Source: Vicinamibacteria bacterium (lineage in GTDB: Bacteria; Acidobacteriota; Vicinamibacteria; Fen-336). From it: a DNA stretch of 64,000 bases. Numbering within the stretch: position 1 is the first letter of the stretch; every line of letters begins with the position of its first letter. The stretch lies in assembly GCA_023701125.1 (NCBI GenBank), contig JAMPXO010000001.1:58637-122636 (forward strand), written 5' to 3'. Below the pieces are notes generated by a model. That model saw only the letters and a program-made list of their open reading frames with translations, did no database searches and was not told the origin of the DNA. The position numbers were made by a program, and so were the translations under genes. This document shows, piece by piece, positions 7,554 to 19,706 of the stretch.

Positions 7554-9503
7554 TCACCGCCAGGGCTGCGGTTCGACCGTCACCGTGATCGACGACGGGC
7601 GCGCGGCCGAGCGGAAGACGCGCTGGGTCGCGGGCCTGAAGTCTTCGGGCTTCGCGCGCGGGATGTCGCCGAAGGTCTGCGGGTTGCGGTCGACCAGCGG
7701 GAACCAAGAGCTCTGCACCTGGACCATCAGCCGGTGGCCACGTCGGAACGTGTGGGCGACGTCGGGCAGGTCGAAGCGGATCAGGTCCGGCTGGCCCGGG
7801 GTGAAGGGCTCGGGCTGCTCGAACGAGCGGCGGAACTTGCCGCGGAACGGCTCGCCGCGCACGAGCTGCTGGTAGCCCCCGAGGCGCACGTAGTTGGCCG
7901 GGCGCGGCTCGTCCTTGCCCTTCCACTCGGGGGTCGGCAGGTCGCCGGGGTAGACGTCGATCACCTTGACGACGAAGTCGGAGTCGGTGCCCGAGGTGGA
8001 GACGTGGAGCGTGACGCCGATCGGGCCGAGCACCGTCAGGTCCTCGTCGAGCACCTCGGTCTGGTACACGAGCACGTCGGGCCGGGTCGCCGCAAAACGC
8101 TGGTCCTCCGTCATGTAATCGCCCTGCATGCCGATCTGCACGTGGCCGACGTAGGGCACCGGGCGGCTGGGGTCGCTCACGTACTCGTCGAACGCCTCCG
8201 CCGGGCCGGGCGCCTCCGGGGACAGCCGTCCCCCCTCGCGCAGGTAGAAGGAACGCGCCTCCGCGGCGGCCGGCGGCCAGGCGTCGAACTGGCGCCAGCG
8301 GTTGGTCCCGGTCTCGAACATCGTCGCCTTCGCGACCGGCGCGGGCTTCGCGTCGACGAGGTGGGCCTTGAAGAACGGCCACTCGACCTGCTCGCGGTAC
8401 CAGACCGCCGTGGGCTGGCCGAAGTCGAGGTTGCCCACGCGGTTACCCTCGGACCGTGACCAGGAGCCGTGAGTCCACGGCCCCATCACCAGGTGGTTGG
8501 CCACGGCGGGGCTCTGTGCGCGGATCGTGCGATAGGTACGCAGGGGGCCCATCAGGTCCTCCGCATCGAACCAGCCGCCGACCGCCAGCACCGCCGGCGG
8601 CAGGTTGCGGAAGTGGCGCCAGATCGAGCGGGCGCGCCAGAACAGGTCGTAGCTCGTGTGCTCGAGGTTGTTGCGGTAGTAGACGTTGTCGAGCAGCCCG
8701 TGCTTTTCCGCACCGCTCCACAGCGGGCCCATGGCGAGGAAGAACTCGTAGCCGCTGGGCGTGCCGTAGTCGAAGCGCAGGCTGTCCTGCGGCGGGCGCG
8801 GCTCGTCGGGCCGCGGCTTGAAGAAGGTGTAGAAGCCGAAGTTGGCCGCCAGCATGAACGCGCCGTTGTGGAACGAGTCGTCGCCCAGGTAGTAGTCGGT
8901 GACGGGCGCCTGCGGCGAGACCGCCTTCAACGCGGGGTGGGCGTCGATCATGCCCGCCGAGACGTAGAAGCCCGGGTACGAGATGCCCCACATCCCGACC
9001 CGGCCGTTGTTGCACGGCACGTGCTCGACCAGCCAGTCGATCGTGTCCCAGGTGTCGGTGCTCTCGTCGGTGTCCTGCGGCGAGGCCCTGGTCGCGACGT
9101 GGGGGCGCACCTCGGTCCAGGTGCCCTCCGACATGTAACGCCCGCGCACGTCCTGGTAGACGACGACGAAGCCGGCGCGGGCGAAGGGCTCGGAGGGGCC
9201 GAGGCTCTCGCGGTACTGGTCGACGCCGTAGGGCCCGACGGAGTACGGCGTGCGGTTGAGCAGGATCGGGTGCGGGGCGTCGCAGGTCTTCGGCACGTAC
9301 AGGGAAGTGAACAACCGCGTGCCGTCGCGCATCGCCACGCGGTGCTCGTACTTCGTGTACAACTCGCGGACGTTCGGCTTCGCCGGCTTCGCGTCGGGTG
9401 CCGGCTGCGCGCCCGCGCCCAGGGCGAGACCCGCCAGCGCCAGCAGGGCCGCGAGGGTCCGTCGCGCCCCGACCCCGGTCACCGGAACCTTCGTCGACTC
9501 CAT
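7554..9503 (-). CDS. S15-family X-Pro dipeptidyl-peptidase / CocE-NonD acylase-type hydrolase
   Basis: A 649-residue secreted alpha/beta hydrolase with a signal peptide at about 15-32. The nucleophile elbow is GMWGISYPGFYVS (Ser in GISYPG, about residue 175). A His-containing MGPWTHGSW follows at about residue 345, and the C-terminal third is the jelly-roll domain of the family (FDLPDVAHTFRRGHRLMVQVQSSWFP). An early motif, VAMRDGTRLFTSLYVPK, and FVVVYQDVRGRYMSEG are diagnostic. Known members cleave Xaa-Pro peptides, glutaryl-7-ACA or cocaine esters; here a periplasmic peptidase or acylase is likely. It converges with the methyltransferase 13 bp away and diverges from the TonB receptor. Confidence 0.92.
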   Translation of the reverse strand: MESTKVPVTGVGARRTLAALLALAGLALGAGAQPAPDAKPAKPNVRELYTKYEHRVAMRDGTRLFTSLYVPKTCDAPHPILLNRTPYSVGPYGVDQYRESLGPSEPFARAGFVVVYQDVRGRYMSEGTWTEVRPHVATRASPQDTDESTDTWDTIDWLVEHVPCNNGRVGMWGISYPGFYVSAGMIDAHPALKAVSPQAPVTDYYLGDDSFHNGAFMLAANFGFYTFFKPRPDEPRPPQDSLRFDYGTPSGYEFFLAMGPLWSGAEKHGLLDNVYYRNNLEHTSYDLFWRARSIWRHFRNLPPAVLAVGGWFDAEDLMGPLRTYRTIRAQSPAVANHLVMGPWTHGSWSRSEGNRVGNLDFGQPTAVWYREQVEWPFFKAHLVDAKPAPVAKATMFETGTNRWRQFDAWPPAAAEARSFYLREGGRLSPEAPGPAEAFDEYVSDPSRPVPYVGHVQIGMQGDYMTEDQRFAATRPDVLVYQTEVLDEDLTVLGPIGVTLHVSTSGTDSDFVVKVIDVYPGDLPTPEWKGKDEPRPANYVRLGGYQQLVRGEPFRGKFRRSFEQPEPFTPGQPDLIRFDLPDVAHTFRRGHRLMVQVQSSWFPLVDRNPQTFGDIPRAKPEDFRPATQRVFRSAARPSSITVTVEPQPWR

Positions 9504-9560
9504 GGCTGTCCCCCCCGGGGCAAGGTTCGCACAACCGCCGGGGGCCTTTGGGCCGGGGTG

Positions 9561-9566
9561 TAGAAT
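9561..9566 (+). promoter_or_regulatory. Candidate -10 element (TAGAAT) of the TonB receptor gene
   Basis: TAGAAT lies 31 bp before the ATG at 9598, with AAGGGG as the probable ribosome binding site at about 9586. A -35 box is not obvious. Confidence 0.35.
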
Positions 9567-9597
9567 CCCGCCGCTTCACCAACAAAAGGGGTACGCC

Positions 9598-11883
9598 ATG
9601 TCCGTCGACCGGTCGCACTTGCCGAGGTGGATCGCCGCTCTCGCGGCCTGCGCGCTGCTCGCGCCGGGTGGGCGGGCGCTCGCCCAGCAGCCGCAAGCCG
9701 AGCCATCGCCCACGCCGGAGACCGTGAAGCTGCTCGAGGAGGTCACGGTCACCGCGCAGAAGCGCGAGGAGAACATCCAGGAGATCCCGCTCTCGGTGAC
9801 CTCGCTCGACGCCGACAAGCTGGCGCTGATCTCCGCTGGCGGCGCCGACGTCAAGGCGCTCTCGGGCCGCGCGCCCAGCCTGCTGCTCGAGTCGTCCTTC
9901 GGGCGCGCCTTCCCTCGCTTCTACATCCGCGGCCTCGGCAACACCGACTTCGACCTCAACGCGTCGCAGCCGGTGTCGATGATCGTCGACGAGGTGGTGC
10001 TCGAGAACCCGGTCGTCAAGGGCAAGCCGCTGTTCGACCTGGCGCGCACGGAAGTGCTGCGCGGGCCGCAGGGCTCGCTGTTCGGCCGCAACACGCCGGC
10101 CGGCATCGTCAAGTTCGACTCTGTCAAGCCTTCGCAGGATCTCGACGGCTTCGCGCGGGTGTCCTACGGCACCTACGACAACATCGACTTCAAGGGCGCG
10201 GTCGGCGGCCGCCTGAGCGACACCGTGTCCGCGCGCGCGTCCGTCCTCTACCAGTCGCAGTCCGACTGGATCGACAACACCCGCAGCGGCGAGGAGGACG
10301 CGCTGGGCGGCCAGGAGACGCTGGCGTGGCGCCTGCAGTTGTTGTGGCAGCCCAACGAGAAGTTCAGGGCGCTGGCCAAGTTCGACGGCTGGAGCCTCGA
10401 CGGCACCGCGCGCATCTTCCGCGCCAACATCCTGAAGACCGGCACCAACCAGCTGGTCGACGGCTACGCCCAGGACCAGGTGGCGCAGGACGGCCTGAAC
10501 GAGCAGGAGATCGACGCGTTCGGCGGCGCGCTCAAGCTGGACTACGACTTCGGCAAGGCCACGCTGACCTCGATCACCGGCTTCGAGACGCTCGAGATGT
10601 ACAGCCGCGGCGACATCGACGGCGGCTTCGGCGCCAGCTTCGCCCCGCCGTTCGGCCCGGGCTTCATCCCGTTCCCCTCGGAGAGCGCCGACGGCCTGCC
10701 CGAGCTTGACCAGCTGACCCAGGAGCTGCGCCTCGCCAGCAACCCTGGCGGCAAGTGGGACTGGCTGGTCGGTCTCTACTACTTCGACGAGAGCCTGCAG
10801 GCCGACAGCTTCAGCTACAACACGCTGGCGCCCGGCAACCCGCAGGACGGCTACGCGTTCCAGACCCAGGACGCGAAGTCGTGGGCGACGTTCGCGTCGC
10901 TCGACTACCACCCGAACGAGCGCTGGTCGCTCAAGGGCGGCCTGCGTTACACGACGGACGAGAAGGACTTCTCGGCCGAGCGGCCCGACCCCACGTTCCA
11001 GTTGCCGACCGTGCGCCCGATCCAGGTCTCGACCGAGGCGGACCTCGTCACCTGGGACCTGGCGGCCACTTACGAGGCGACCGACGCGGTCAACCTCTAC
11101 GGCCGCGTGGGCACGGGCTTCCGGGCGCCGTCGATCCAGGGCCGCATCCTGTTCTGCGCGGACTTCGCGGGCGGGCTCGACCCGGCCAGCAACTGCGTGT
11201 CGGTGGCCGACGAGGAGAAGCTGACCTCGTTCGAGGCGGGCATCAAGACCGAGATCAACAGCCAGTTGCGGCTGAACGTCGGCGGCTTCATGTACAACGT
11301 CGACGGCCAGCAGATCGTCGCGGTCGGCGGCCAGTTCAACACGGCGACGCTGCTGAACGCGGACAAGACCAACGGCTACGGCCTGGAGATGGACCTCGAC
11401 TGGGCGCCCACCTCCGAGTGGCTGATCACGCTCGGCGGCTCCTACAACCACACCGAGATCGACGACCCGAACCTCAAGGTGGGAGCCTGCGGCGGCGGCT
11501 GCACGATCACCAACCCGGTCGCGAACGGCCTGGTCAGCATCGACGGCAACGCGCTGCCGCACGCGCCGAAGTGGATCTTCAGCGGCATCGTCGACTACCG
11601 CCGGATCGTCGGCAGCCAGGGCGTGTTCAAGGCCAGCGTCGACTGGTCGTACCACGACGAGAAGAGCTTCTTCCTGTACCAGTCGAAGGAGTTCGTGGCC
11701 GACTCGTTCGAGCTCGGCGCGCGCCTCGCCTACACGTTCCGCCAGGGCAAGTGGGAAATCGCCGCCTTCGGCCGCAACCTGACCGACGAGTTGATCGTCC
11801 AGAACGGCATCGACTTCAACAACCTGACCGGGATGACCAACGAGCCGCGCATGATCGGCTTCGAGCTCGTCACCCGCTTCTAG
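9598..11883 (+). CDS. TonB-dependent outer-membrane receptor
   Basis: A 761-residue receptor. It has a signal peptide (about 1-30) and a TonB-box region with EEVTVTAQKREENIQEIPLSVT. A plug domain follows with FYIRGLGNTDFDLN, VSMIVDEVVL and the typical TEVLRGPQGSLFGRNTPAG. The rest is a 22-strand barrel ending in a terminal Phe (FELVTRF). The start is set by the signal peptide and the AAGGGG motif, although the frame is open further upstream. The sequence type is that of large proteobacterial and acidobacterial receptors for oligosaccharides or iron chelates; the ligand is unclear. TonB-like C-terminal domain proteins are encoded at 39997 and 40909. Confidence 0.95.
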   Translation: MSVDRSHLPRWIAALAACALLAPGGRALAQQPQAEPSPTPETVKLLEEVTVTAQKREENIQEIPLSVTSLDADKLALISAGGADVKALSGRAPSLLLESSFGRAFPRFYIRGLGNTDFDLNASQPVSMIVDEVVLENPVVKGKPLFDLARTEVLRGPQGSLFGRNTPAGIVKFDSVKPSQDLDGFARVSYGTYDNIDFKGAVGGRLSDTVSARASVLYQSQSDWIDNTRSGEEDALGGQETLAWRLQLLWQPNEKFRALAKFDGWSLDGTARIFRANILKTGTNQLVDGYAQDQVAQDGLNEQEIDAFGGALKLDYDFGKATLTSITGFETLEMYSRGDIDGGFGASFAPPFGPGFIPFPSESADGLPELDQLTQELRLASNPGGKWDWLVGLYYFDESLQADSFSYNTLAPGNPQDGYAFQTQDAKSWATFASLDYHPNERWSLKGGLRYTTDEKDFSAERPDPTFQLPTVRPIQVSTEADLVTWDLAATYEATDAVNLYGRVGTGFRAPSIQGRILFCADFAGGLDPASNCVSVADEEKLTSFEAGIKTEINSQLRLNVGGFMYNVDGQQIVAVGGQFNTATLLNADKTNGYGLEMDLDWAPTSEWLITLGGSYNHTEIDDPNLKVGACGGGCTITNPVANGLVSIDGNALPHAPKWIFSGIVDYRRIVGSQGVFKASVDWSYHDEKSFFLYQSKEFVADSFELGARLAYTFRQGKWEIAAFGRNLTDELIVQNGIDFNNLTGMTNEPRMIGFELVTRF

Positions 11884-11989
11884 CCCGGACCCGCCCGGGG
11901 CGAGCTGCCCCAAGCGCACTGCGGCTCGCTCCGGGCCATTCGATCCGTGGCTTCATTGACACCCTGGGTGTGCAGCCCCAGACTGGTTC

Positions 11990-12634
11990 ATGAAGAGAGT
12001 TCCCGCCCGCCATCCCGGGCAGCCCCGCGCGCTCCTCGTCGGCTGCCTGCTCCTGGTCGTCGCCCTCGCCTCCCCGCTGGCGCTCCGAGCCCAGTCGGCC
12101 TCCTTTCAGGTCGACGATCGCGTGCAGACCAACGTCAATGGATTCGGCTGGATCAACGGGACCGTGATCGAGATCGGCAGCGGCCCTCAGGCCGGGCAGG
12201 TCAAGGTCCACGCCGACGGCTACCCGGGCGAGTTCTGGGTGCGCGCCACGATGAGCTCGGCGATCCGCAGGCTGGCCGGAGGGTCGCCCGCGGCGAACCA
12301 GGCGGCCCGAGCGAGTGCCGCGCTCGACCAGGCGGAGGCGACGACCGCGCCCCGTCTCGGCAAGTACCTGGTGATGTCCTACGGTGCTTCGAATCCGCTG
12401 CACCTGGGCTACGTCGAGTTGCGGGCCGGCGGAAGTTACCGTTACCTGAACATGGGCGGCGCGGCGACCGGCCAGGGCCGATACGAATACGACGGAGCCA
12501 CCGCATCGGTGCGCTGGATCAGTGGTCCCGTGCTCGAGAACAGGTGGGGCGGCCAGTTCGACATCACGCGCGAGGGGAAGACGCACACCCTCCGGCTCAC
12601 GAGCTCCACGATCTGCACCAACAGCGTGGACTGA
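11990..12634 (+). CDS. Unknown secreted protein
   Basis: A 214-residue protein with a long basic N-region and a hydrophobic signal segment (about 14-33, ALLVGCLLLVVALASPLAL). The first mature part (FQVDDRVQTNVNGFGWINGTVIEIG) reads like a small SH3/Tudor-type barrel. A linker follows, then a C-terminal beta-rich part (GKYLVMSYGASNPLHLGYVELRAGGSYRYLNMGG...GRYEYDGATASVRWISGPV). I have seen similar C-terminal beta repeats in acidobacterial secreted proteins but cannot name a family. It stands alone, converging with the TPR-like gene 9 bp away. Confidence 0.65.
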   Translation: MKRVPARHPGQPRALLVGCLLLVVALASPLALRAQSASFQVDDRVQTNVNGFGWINGTVIEIGSGPQAGQVKVHADGYPGEFWVRATMSSAIRRLAGGSPAANQAARASAALDQAEATTAPRLGKYLVMSYGASNPLHLGYVELRAGGSYRYLNMGGAATGQGRYEYDGATASVRWISGPVLENRWGGQFDITREGKTHTLRLTSSTICTNSVD

Positions 12635-12643
12635 ACGGGCCCG

Positions 12644-13417
12644 TCAGCGCGCCCGCTCGGCCCGGGCGCGTTCGACGGCGAGCCACTCCGCGGCGTCCTG
12701 CGGCACGACGGCCGCGGCCGCGGCGTGGAGTTGCGCGGCCTGCGCCTGGCGCTTGCCGCCTTCGATCATCGGCAGCCCGCGCGCACACTCGACCAGCACG
12801 GTCGGACTGTTCGGGGCCAGGGCGAGCGCCTGCTCGAAGCACTCGACCCCGGCGCGGGCGTCGCCGCCCTGGGTCCAGGCCAGCAGCCGCCCGACCTTGG
12901 CGATCACTTCCGCGTGAAACGCGCCCAGCGCGGCGAGCGCGTCGGCGTGCTTCGGCGCCAGTTCCAGGGTCGCCACCAGCGCGCCCTTCACGCGGCCGCC
13001 GAGGCCTTCGGCCAGGGCACGGCCGATGCTGATGTCCTGGCTGTAGCGGCCCAGCGCGTGGCCCACCCAGTAATAGGCGTTGGCGTTCTTCGGCTGCTCG
13101 GCCTGCTGCGCCTGGGCGCGCTCGACCACCTCCAGCAGCAGCAGCCGGCGCCGCTTCTCGTCGGCCTCCAGGTACGTGGCGTAGATCGTCTGCGCCTTGT
13201 TCGCGCAGGTGACGCCCGCACCGCCCGCCTTCAGGCCGGCGTCAACGGCCGCCTTGAAGGCACCCGCGTGGAACAGCGTCCACGCCTCCTGCACTGCGGC
13301 TTCCGCGGGCCACGGCTCGGCGTCCGCCCGGTGCAGGCCCTTCCACGCCTTCTTCAGCGAGGACCGGTCGTGGTGGAACGCCCGGTCGTCGCCGGGGAAC
13401 GCTCTCCACTTCGCCAT
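12644..13417 (-). CDS. TPR-like helical-repeat protein, unknown role
   Basis: A 257-residue, Ala-rich, all-helical protein without a signal peptide. It contains TPR-like helices: AWTLFHAGAFKAAVDAGLKAG, YYWVGHALGRYSQDISIGRALAEGLGGRVKGALVATLELAPKHADALAALGAFHAEV and ARAGVECFEQALALAPNSPTVLVECARG. The ATG at 13417 is preferred over a GTG at 13426 because GGGAGGG is then about 10 bases upstream. Such proteins usually act as scaffolds. No neighbouring gene on the same strand gives a functional hint. Confidence 0.7.
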   Translation of the reverse strand: MAKWRAFPGDDRAFHHDRSSLKKAWKGLHRADAEPWPAEAAVQEAWTLFHAGAFKAAVDAGLKAGGAGVTCANKAQTIYATYLEADEKRRRLLLLEVVERAQAQQAEQPKNANAYYWVGHALGRYSQDISIGRALAEGLGGRVKGALVATLELAPKHADALAALGAFHAEVIAKVGRLLAWTQGGDARAGVECFEQALALAPNSPTVLVECARGLPMIEGGKRQAQAAQLHAAAAAVVPQDAAEWLAVERARAERAR

Positions 13418-13628
13418 CGCGTCCACGCCCTCCCCCGGGCCCGCGGATTCTACTGGCGCCAGACGGCCCGGGCCAGAACCACGAAATGCCGAATGTACAA
13501 GCGCCGCGCGGCCACCCGCGATCGCGGTCCGGGCCCACCGCCTTGTGCGGACTGGAGTTAGGGCCCTCGCGGCGATGGGACCCGATCTTGCACTAGGTCA
13601 CAGGCAGCATCGACCGAGGAGGTCCCCC

Positions 13629-13904
13629 ATGAACGACCGCAACGCGTATTCCATCTGGACTCTGAGCTTTCTGGCGGGCGGACTGGCGGGCGCCACGGCG
13701 GCGCTGCTGCTGGCGCCGCGATCGGGCCGCGACACCCGAAACGCCATGCGTCGCACGCTGAACGAGACGGACGCCTCGATGCGGCGGCTGAAGCACGACG
13801 TGATCCGCAGTGGCGAGAACCTGCGGGACGAAGCCACGCGGCGCGTCGGCGCAGCCGCCGCAGCGCTCGCAGGCAACGGCTCGGAAGCGCCTGCTTCCGT
13901 CTGA
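13629..13904 (+). CDS. YtxH-domain small membrane protein
   Basis: A 91-residue protein with a YtxH-like arrangement: a transmembrane segment with small residues (FLAGGLAGATAALLLAPRSGRDTR, about 16-39) followed by an amphipathic charged helix (RRTLNETDASMRRLKHDVIRSGENLRDEATRRVG). GAGGAGGT lies 5 bases before the ATG. Members of the family are often general-stress proteins. It is followed 13 bp later by a 52-residue membrane protein, and the two are probably cotranscribed. Confidence 0.8.
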   Translation: MNDRNAYSIWTLSFLAGGLAGATAALLLAPRSGRDTRNAMRRTLNETDASMRRLKHDVIRSGENLRDEATRRVGAAAAALAGNGSEAPASV

Positions 13905-13917
13905 GGAGGTCTGACCG

Positions 13918-14076
13918 ATGAGCGTCGCGATCACAGGGAACTGGGGCCTGCGCCTGCTGGGCGTGTGGGTGATCCTGATGAGCCTCGTGGCTTACGTTCC
14001 GCTGATCGCCTCCCTGGGCATTCTGCTGAATGTCCTGGGAGTGGCCGCGGGCATCCTGATCCTGATCGGCCGATAG
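13918..14076 (+). CDS. Small hydrophobic membrane protein (52 aa)
   Basis: A short reading frame, ATG at 13918 to TAG at 14076, encoding two consecutive membrane segments (LRLLGVWVILMSLVAYVPLIASLGILLNVLGVAAGILILIG). GAGGAGGT overlaps the upstream stop codon and lies 7 bases before the ATG, a strong signal for real translation. The pairing with a YtxH-type gene suggests an envelope or stress role; I do not recognise the family. Confidence 0.65.
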   Translation: MSVAITGNWGLRLLGVWVILMSLVAYVPLIASLGILLNVLGVAAGILILIGR

Positions 14077-14169
14077 CGTCAGCGCGGGCGCGCCCGCGTT
14101 GACGCTCGCCGCGTGCGGGAATAGCCTCCGGCGCACGAGCGCACCAGCGCGCCCGCAAGGAGCCGGAGC

Positions 14170-14994
14170 ATGAAGACGCACCGCCCCTTCGCACTGTTCG
14201 TGCTGACCGCCTGCCCCGTTTTCGCGGTGCCCGCCGACAAGCCGGGCTGCAAGGACCATCCGCTGTTCCCCACCCGGATGCCCAACTACCGGATCGAGGC
14301 CTGCGAGGCGAAGGATTTCGCCGCCTGGGACTTCTCGGTCGCGAAGGGCCCGAAGCGGAAGGTGGAGGGCCAGTACACGTTCATCACCTATGCGGTCGGC
14401 GACCGGGCCGACGACCAATCGGGCCTGGCCGTCGTCCGCAACTACGAGAACGCGATGAAGAAGATCGGCGCGACGATCGCGGCGTCCGACCCGGAGCGCT
14501 GGGTCAACGGCTCGGTCGCGATCGAGGGCCGCGAGGTCTGGGCCGAGGCGATCAAGGGCAACGGCAAGATCTGGCTGCGCGTCGTCGAGGCGAAGGCGAT
14601 GACCCAACACGTGGTCGCCGACGCCGCGTCGTTCCGGGACGGCCTCGAGGCGAGCGGCCACATCGCGGTCTATGGCATCCATTTCGACACGGGCAAGGCG
14701 ACCGTCAAGCCGGAGTCAGAGCCGGCGCTGGCCGAGGTGGCGAAGCTGCTTGCCGCCGACCCGTCGCTGAAGCTCTGGGTCGTCGGTCACACCGACGCGG
14801 TCGGCGCGCTCGACGCCAACATGAAGCTGTCGCAAGCCCGAGCCGAGGCCGTTGTCGCCGCGCTGACGACAGCCCACGGCGTCGCACCCGCGCGGCTGAA
14901 GGGCCACGGCGTCGGCCCGCTGGCGCCGGTCGCCAGCAACGCCGCGGAAGAAGGCCGGGCGAAGAACCGGCGCGTGGAGCTCGTCCAGCAGTAG
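14170..14994 (+). CDS. OmpA-family C-terminal domain protein
   Basis: A 274-residue secreted protein: signal peptide (1-20), then a 150-residue N-terminal domain with a YTFITYAVGDRADDQSGLAVVRNYENAMKKIGATI segment. It ends in an OmpA-like peptidoglycan-binding domain (about 160-274) with IHFDTGKATVKPESEPALAEVAKLLAADPSLKLWVVGHTDAVG and LSQARAEAVVAALTTAHGVAPARLKGHGVG, ending NRRVELVQQ. The His-Thr-Asp and Asn-Arg-Arg motifs that contact peptidoglycan are present. Its N-terminal domain resembles those of other acidobacterial and proteobacterial OmpA-like proteins of unknown ligand. Confidence 0.88.
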   Translation: MKTHRPFALFVLTACPVFAVPADKPGCKDHPLFPTRMPNYRIEACEAKDFAAWDFSVAKGPKRKVEGQYTFITYAVGDRADDQSGLAVVRNYENAMKKIGATIAASDPERWVNGSVAIEGREVWAEAIKGNGKIWLRVVEAKAMTQHVVADAASFRDGLEASGHIAVYGIHFDTGKATVKPESEPALAEVAKLLAADPSLKLWVVGHTDAVGALDANMKLSQARAEAVVAALTTAHGVAPARLKGHGVGPLAPVASNAAEEGRAKNRRVELVQQ

Positions 14995-15003
14995 CGCGAC
15001 GCC

Positions 15004-15627
15004 TTGATTCCCCTCGCGCTCGCAGCCGGGTTCGTGGCGCTGCTGCTCGCGCTCCTGGCGCGGCAGCTCGGGCGGCCGAGCGGGTGGTTCGGACGGCGGG
15101 TGATGGCCTCGCTGTTGAACGCGGGCAACCGGGAACTGCTGGATTCGGTGCTGGAGATCGTGGCGCCGACTCCGGGGGCGAGGATCGTCGACGTGGGGTT
15201 CGGCGGCGGCTACACCCTCCGGCGCCTGGCCCCCCTCGTCCGCCCCGCCAGAGTCACCGGGGTCGAGATCTCGGAAGCCATGGTCTCGGGCCTGGGAGAC
15301 GGCGACTACGACCTCCACCTGGCGGACGCCGCGGCGCTTCCTTTCCCCGCGGCATCGTTCGACGTCGTGCTCTCGGTCAACACGATCTACTTCTGGCCCG
15401 ACCCCGCGCGCGTGCTCGCCGAGGTGCGACGGGTCCTGGTGCCCGGCGGCCGCCTGGTCCTGGGCTATCGGAGCCGGGCCGTCCTGCAGCTCAACCCGCT
15501 CACCTGGTTCGGATTCCGGCTCTACGACGACCGCCGGGTCGGCCAACTCCTCGCGGCTGCGGGCGTCGACTGCGAGATCCGCACGCCTCGCAGCGGCGAG
15601 AGGATCGCCATCGGCACGAAGCGCTGA
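15004..15627 (+). CDS. Membrane-anchored class I SAM methyltransferase
   Basis: A 207-residue methyltransferase starting at TTG 9 bp after the OmpA-like gene. The first 20 residues are hydrophobic (LALAAGFVALLLALLARQLG), so it may be membrane-tethered. Motif I is ARIVDVGFGGGYTLRRLAP, then VTGVEISEAMV, ADAAALPFPAASFDVVLSVNTIYFWPD and RVLVPGGRLVLGYRS. This pattern is shared by UbiE-like quinone and lipid methyltransferases. A translated start further in (about 15103, MASLLNAGNRELLD) would drop the anchor; the TTG is used because the hydrophobic segment is well preserved. Confidence 0.8.
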   Translation: MIPLALAAGFVALLLALLARQLGRPSGWFGRRVMASLLNAGNRELLDSVLEIVAPTPGARIVDVGFGGGYTLRRLAPLVRPARVTGVEISEAMVSGLGDGDYDLHLADAAALPFPAASFDVVLSVNTIYFWPDPARVLAEVRRVLVPGGRLVLGYRSRAVLQLNPLTWFGFRLYDDRRVGQLLAAAGVDCEIRTPRSGERIAIGTKR

Positions 15628-15640
15628 ACCGGCCGCTGCG

Positions 15641-18516
<2,876 letters not shown>

Positions 18517-18563
18517 CTTCGTGTCCGGGCCTCCGTTGCGGTCTGCTGGAACAGGAAAAGTCC

Positions 18564-18569
18564 AGTATA
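18564..18569 (-). promoter_or_regulatory. Candidate -10 element (TATACT) of korAB
   Basis: On the minus strand, TATACT lies 48 bp before the korA ATG in the 83-bp gap after cheB. A good -35 is not apparent. Confidence 0.4.
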
Positions 18570-18599
18570 CGGCGGCGGCCGGCCGCGCCCGAGTGGAGA

Positions 18600-19694
18600 T
18601 CAGTGCCGCGCGGGGGCGAGCGCGGCGCGGCCGTGGGCCAGGCGCAGCAGGGTCGGGGCGACCAGCGGCAGCGGCACGACATGGTCGACGGCGCCGCGCT
18701 CGATCGCCTCGCGCGGCATGCCGAAGACCACGCAGCTCGCCTCGTCCTGGGCCACGGTCGCGGCGCCCGCCCGCTTCATCTCCAGCAGGCCCTCCGCCCC
18801 GTCGTCGCCCATCCCGGTCAGGATCGCGCCGACGGCGTTGTGACCGGCCGCGGCGGCCGCCGAGCGGAACAGCACGTCGACGCTGGGGCGGTGGCGGGAG
18901 ACGAGAGGCCCGTCCTTGACCTGCACCGCGTACAGCGCGCCGCTACGCACCAGCAGCGTGTGGCGATTGCCGGGCGCGATCAGCGCCCGCCCCGGGATCA
19001 CGCGGTCGCCGTCCGCGGCCTCCTTGACCCGCACCTTGCACAAGCCGTCGAGGCGGTCCGCGAAGGCGCGGGTGAAGACCTCCGGCATGTGCTGCACGAT
19101 CACCATTCCCGGCGCGTCCGGCGGCAGCGCCTCCAGGATCTCGCGCAGCGCCTCGGTGCCGCCCGTGGAGGCGCCGATCGCGATCACCTTGTCCGTGGTC
19201 GTGCGGATCGCGTGCGGCGTCGCGCCGCGCACGACGGCATCCGCGCCGTGACGCGGCTCGACCGGCATCGGCGCCATCCGCGGCCCGCGCAGGCGAGCCC
19301 GGGCGGCGGCGTGCACGGCGTCGGAGATCAGCGTCGCCGACTCCTCGAGGAACTCGCGCACGGCCAGGCTGGGCTTGGCGACGACCTCGACGGCGCCCTC
19401 GTCGAGCGCGCGCAGCGCCGCCTCGGAGCCGGGGCCGGCCAGCCCGGAACAGATCACGACCGGGATCGGGTCCTGGGACATCAGCTTGCGCAGGAACGTG
19501 AGCCCGTCCATGCGCGGCATCTCGAGGTCGAGCACGATCACGTCGGGCCGCGCACGCTGGATCTTCTCGAGCGCGAACACGGGGTCGGGGGCCGTGGTCA
19601 CCGCGCAGCCCCGCGCGTTCAGGATGGCGGTCAGCGCCTGGCGCACCACGGCCGAGTCGTCGACGACCAGCACATCGAGCCGGCGGCGCGTCAT
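18600..19694 (-). CDS. cheB: Chemotaxis protein-glutamate methylesterase CheB
   Basis: A 364-residue CheB: receiver domain (1-120; acidic pocket D12/D13, phosphoacceptor D56 in [12 protein letters not shown]108) joined by a basic linker to the methylesterase domain (170-355). The catalytic triad is visible as S176 in GASTGG, H202 in QHMP and the Asp of GMGDDGA (297/298). It demethylates and deamidates receptor glutamates, in balance with CheR. It is the last gene of the chemosensory cluster, 12 bp after an outer-membrane barrel gene that separates it from cheR. Confidence 0.96.
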   Translation of the reverse strand: MTRRRLDVLVVDDSAVVRQALTAILNARGCAVTTAPDPVFALEKIQRARPDVIVLDLEMPRMDGLTFLRKLMSQDPIPVVICSGLAGPGSEAALRALDEGAVEVVAKPSLAVREFLEESATLISDAVHAAARARLRGPRMAPMPVEPRHGADAVVRGATPHAIRTTTDKVIAIGASTGGTEALREILEALPPDAPGMVIVQHMPEVFTRAFADRLDGLCKVRVKEAADGDRVIPGRALIAPGNRHTLLVRSGALYAVQVKDGPLVSRHRPSVDVLFRSAAAAAGHNAVGAILTGMGDDGAEGLLEMKRAGAATVAQDEASCVVFGMPREAIERGAVDHVVPLPLVAPTLLRLAHGRAALAPARH

Positions 19695-19706
19695 GGCGCC
19701 TCCTTG

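Noticed and set aside
8443..11919. A minus-strand open frame of 1158 codons opposite the TonB receptor
   Set aside because: It is a low-complexity shadow of the receptor and peptidase genes; the receptor on the plus strand has clear domains.
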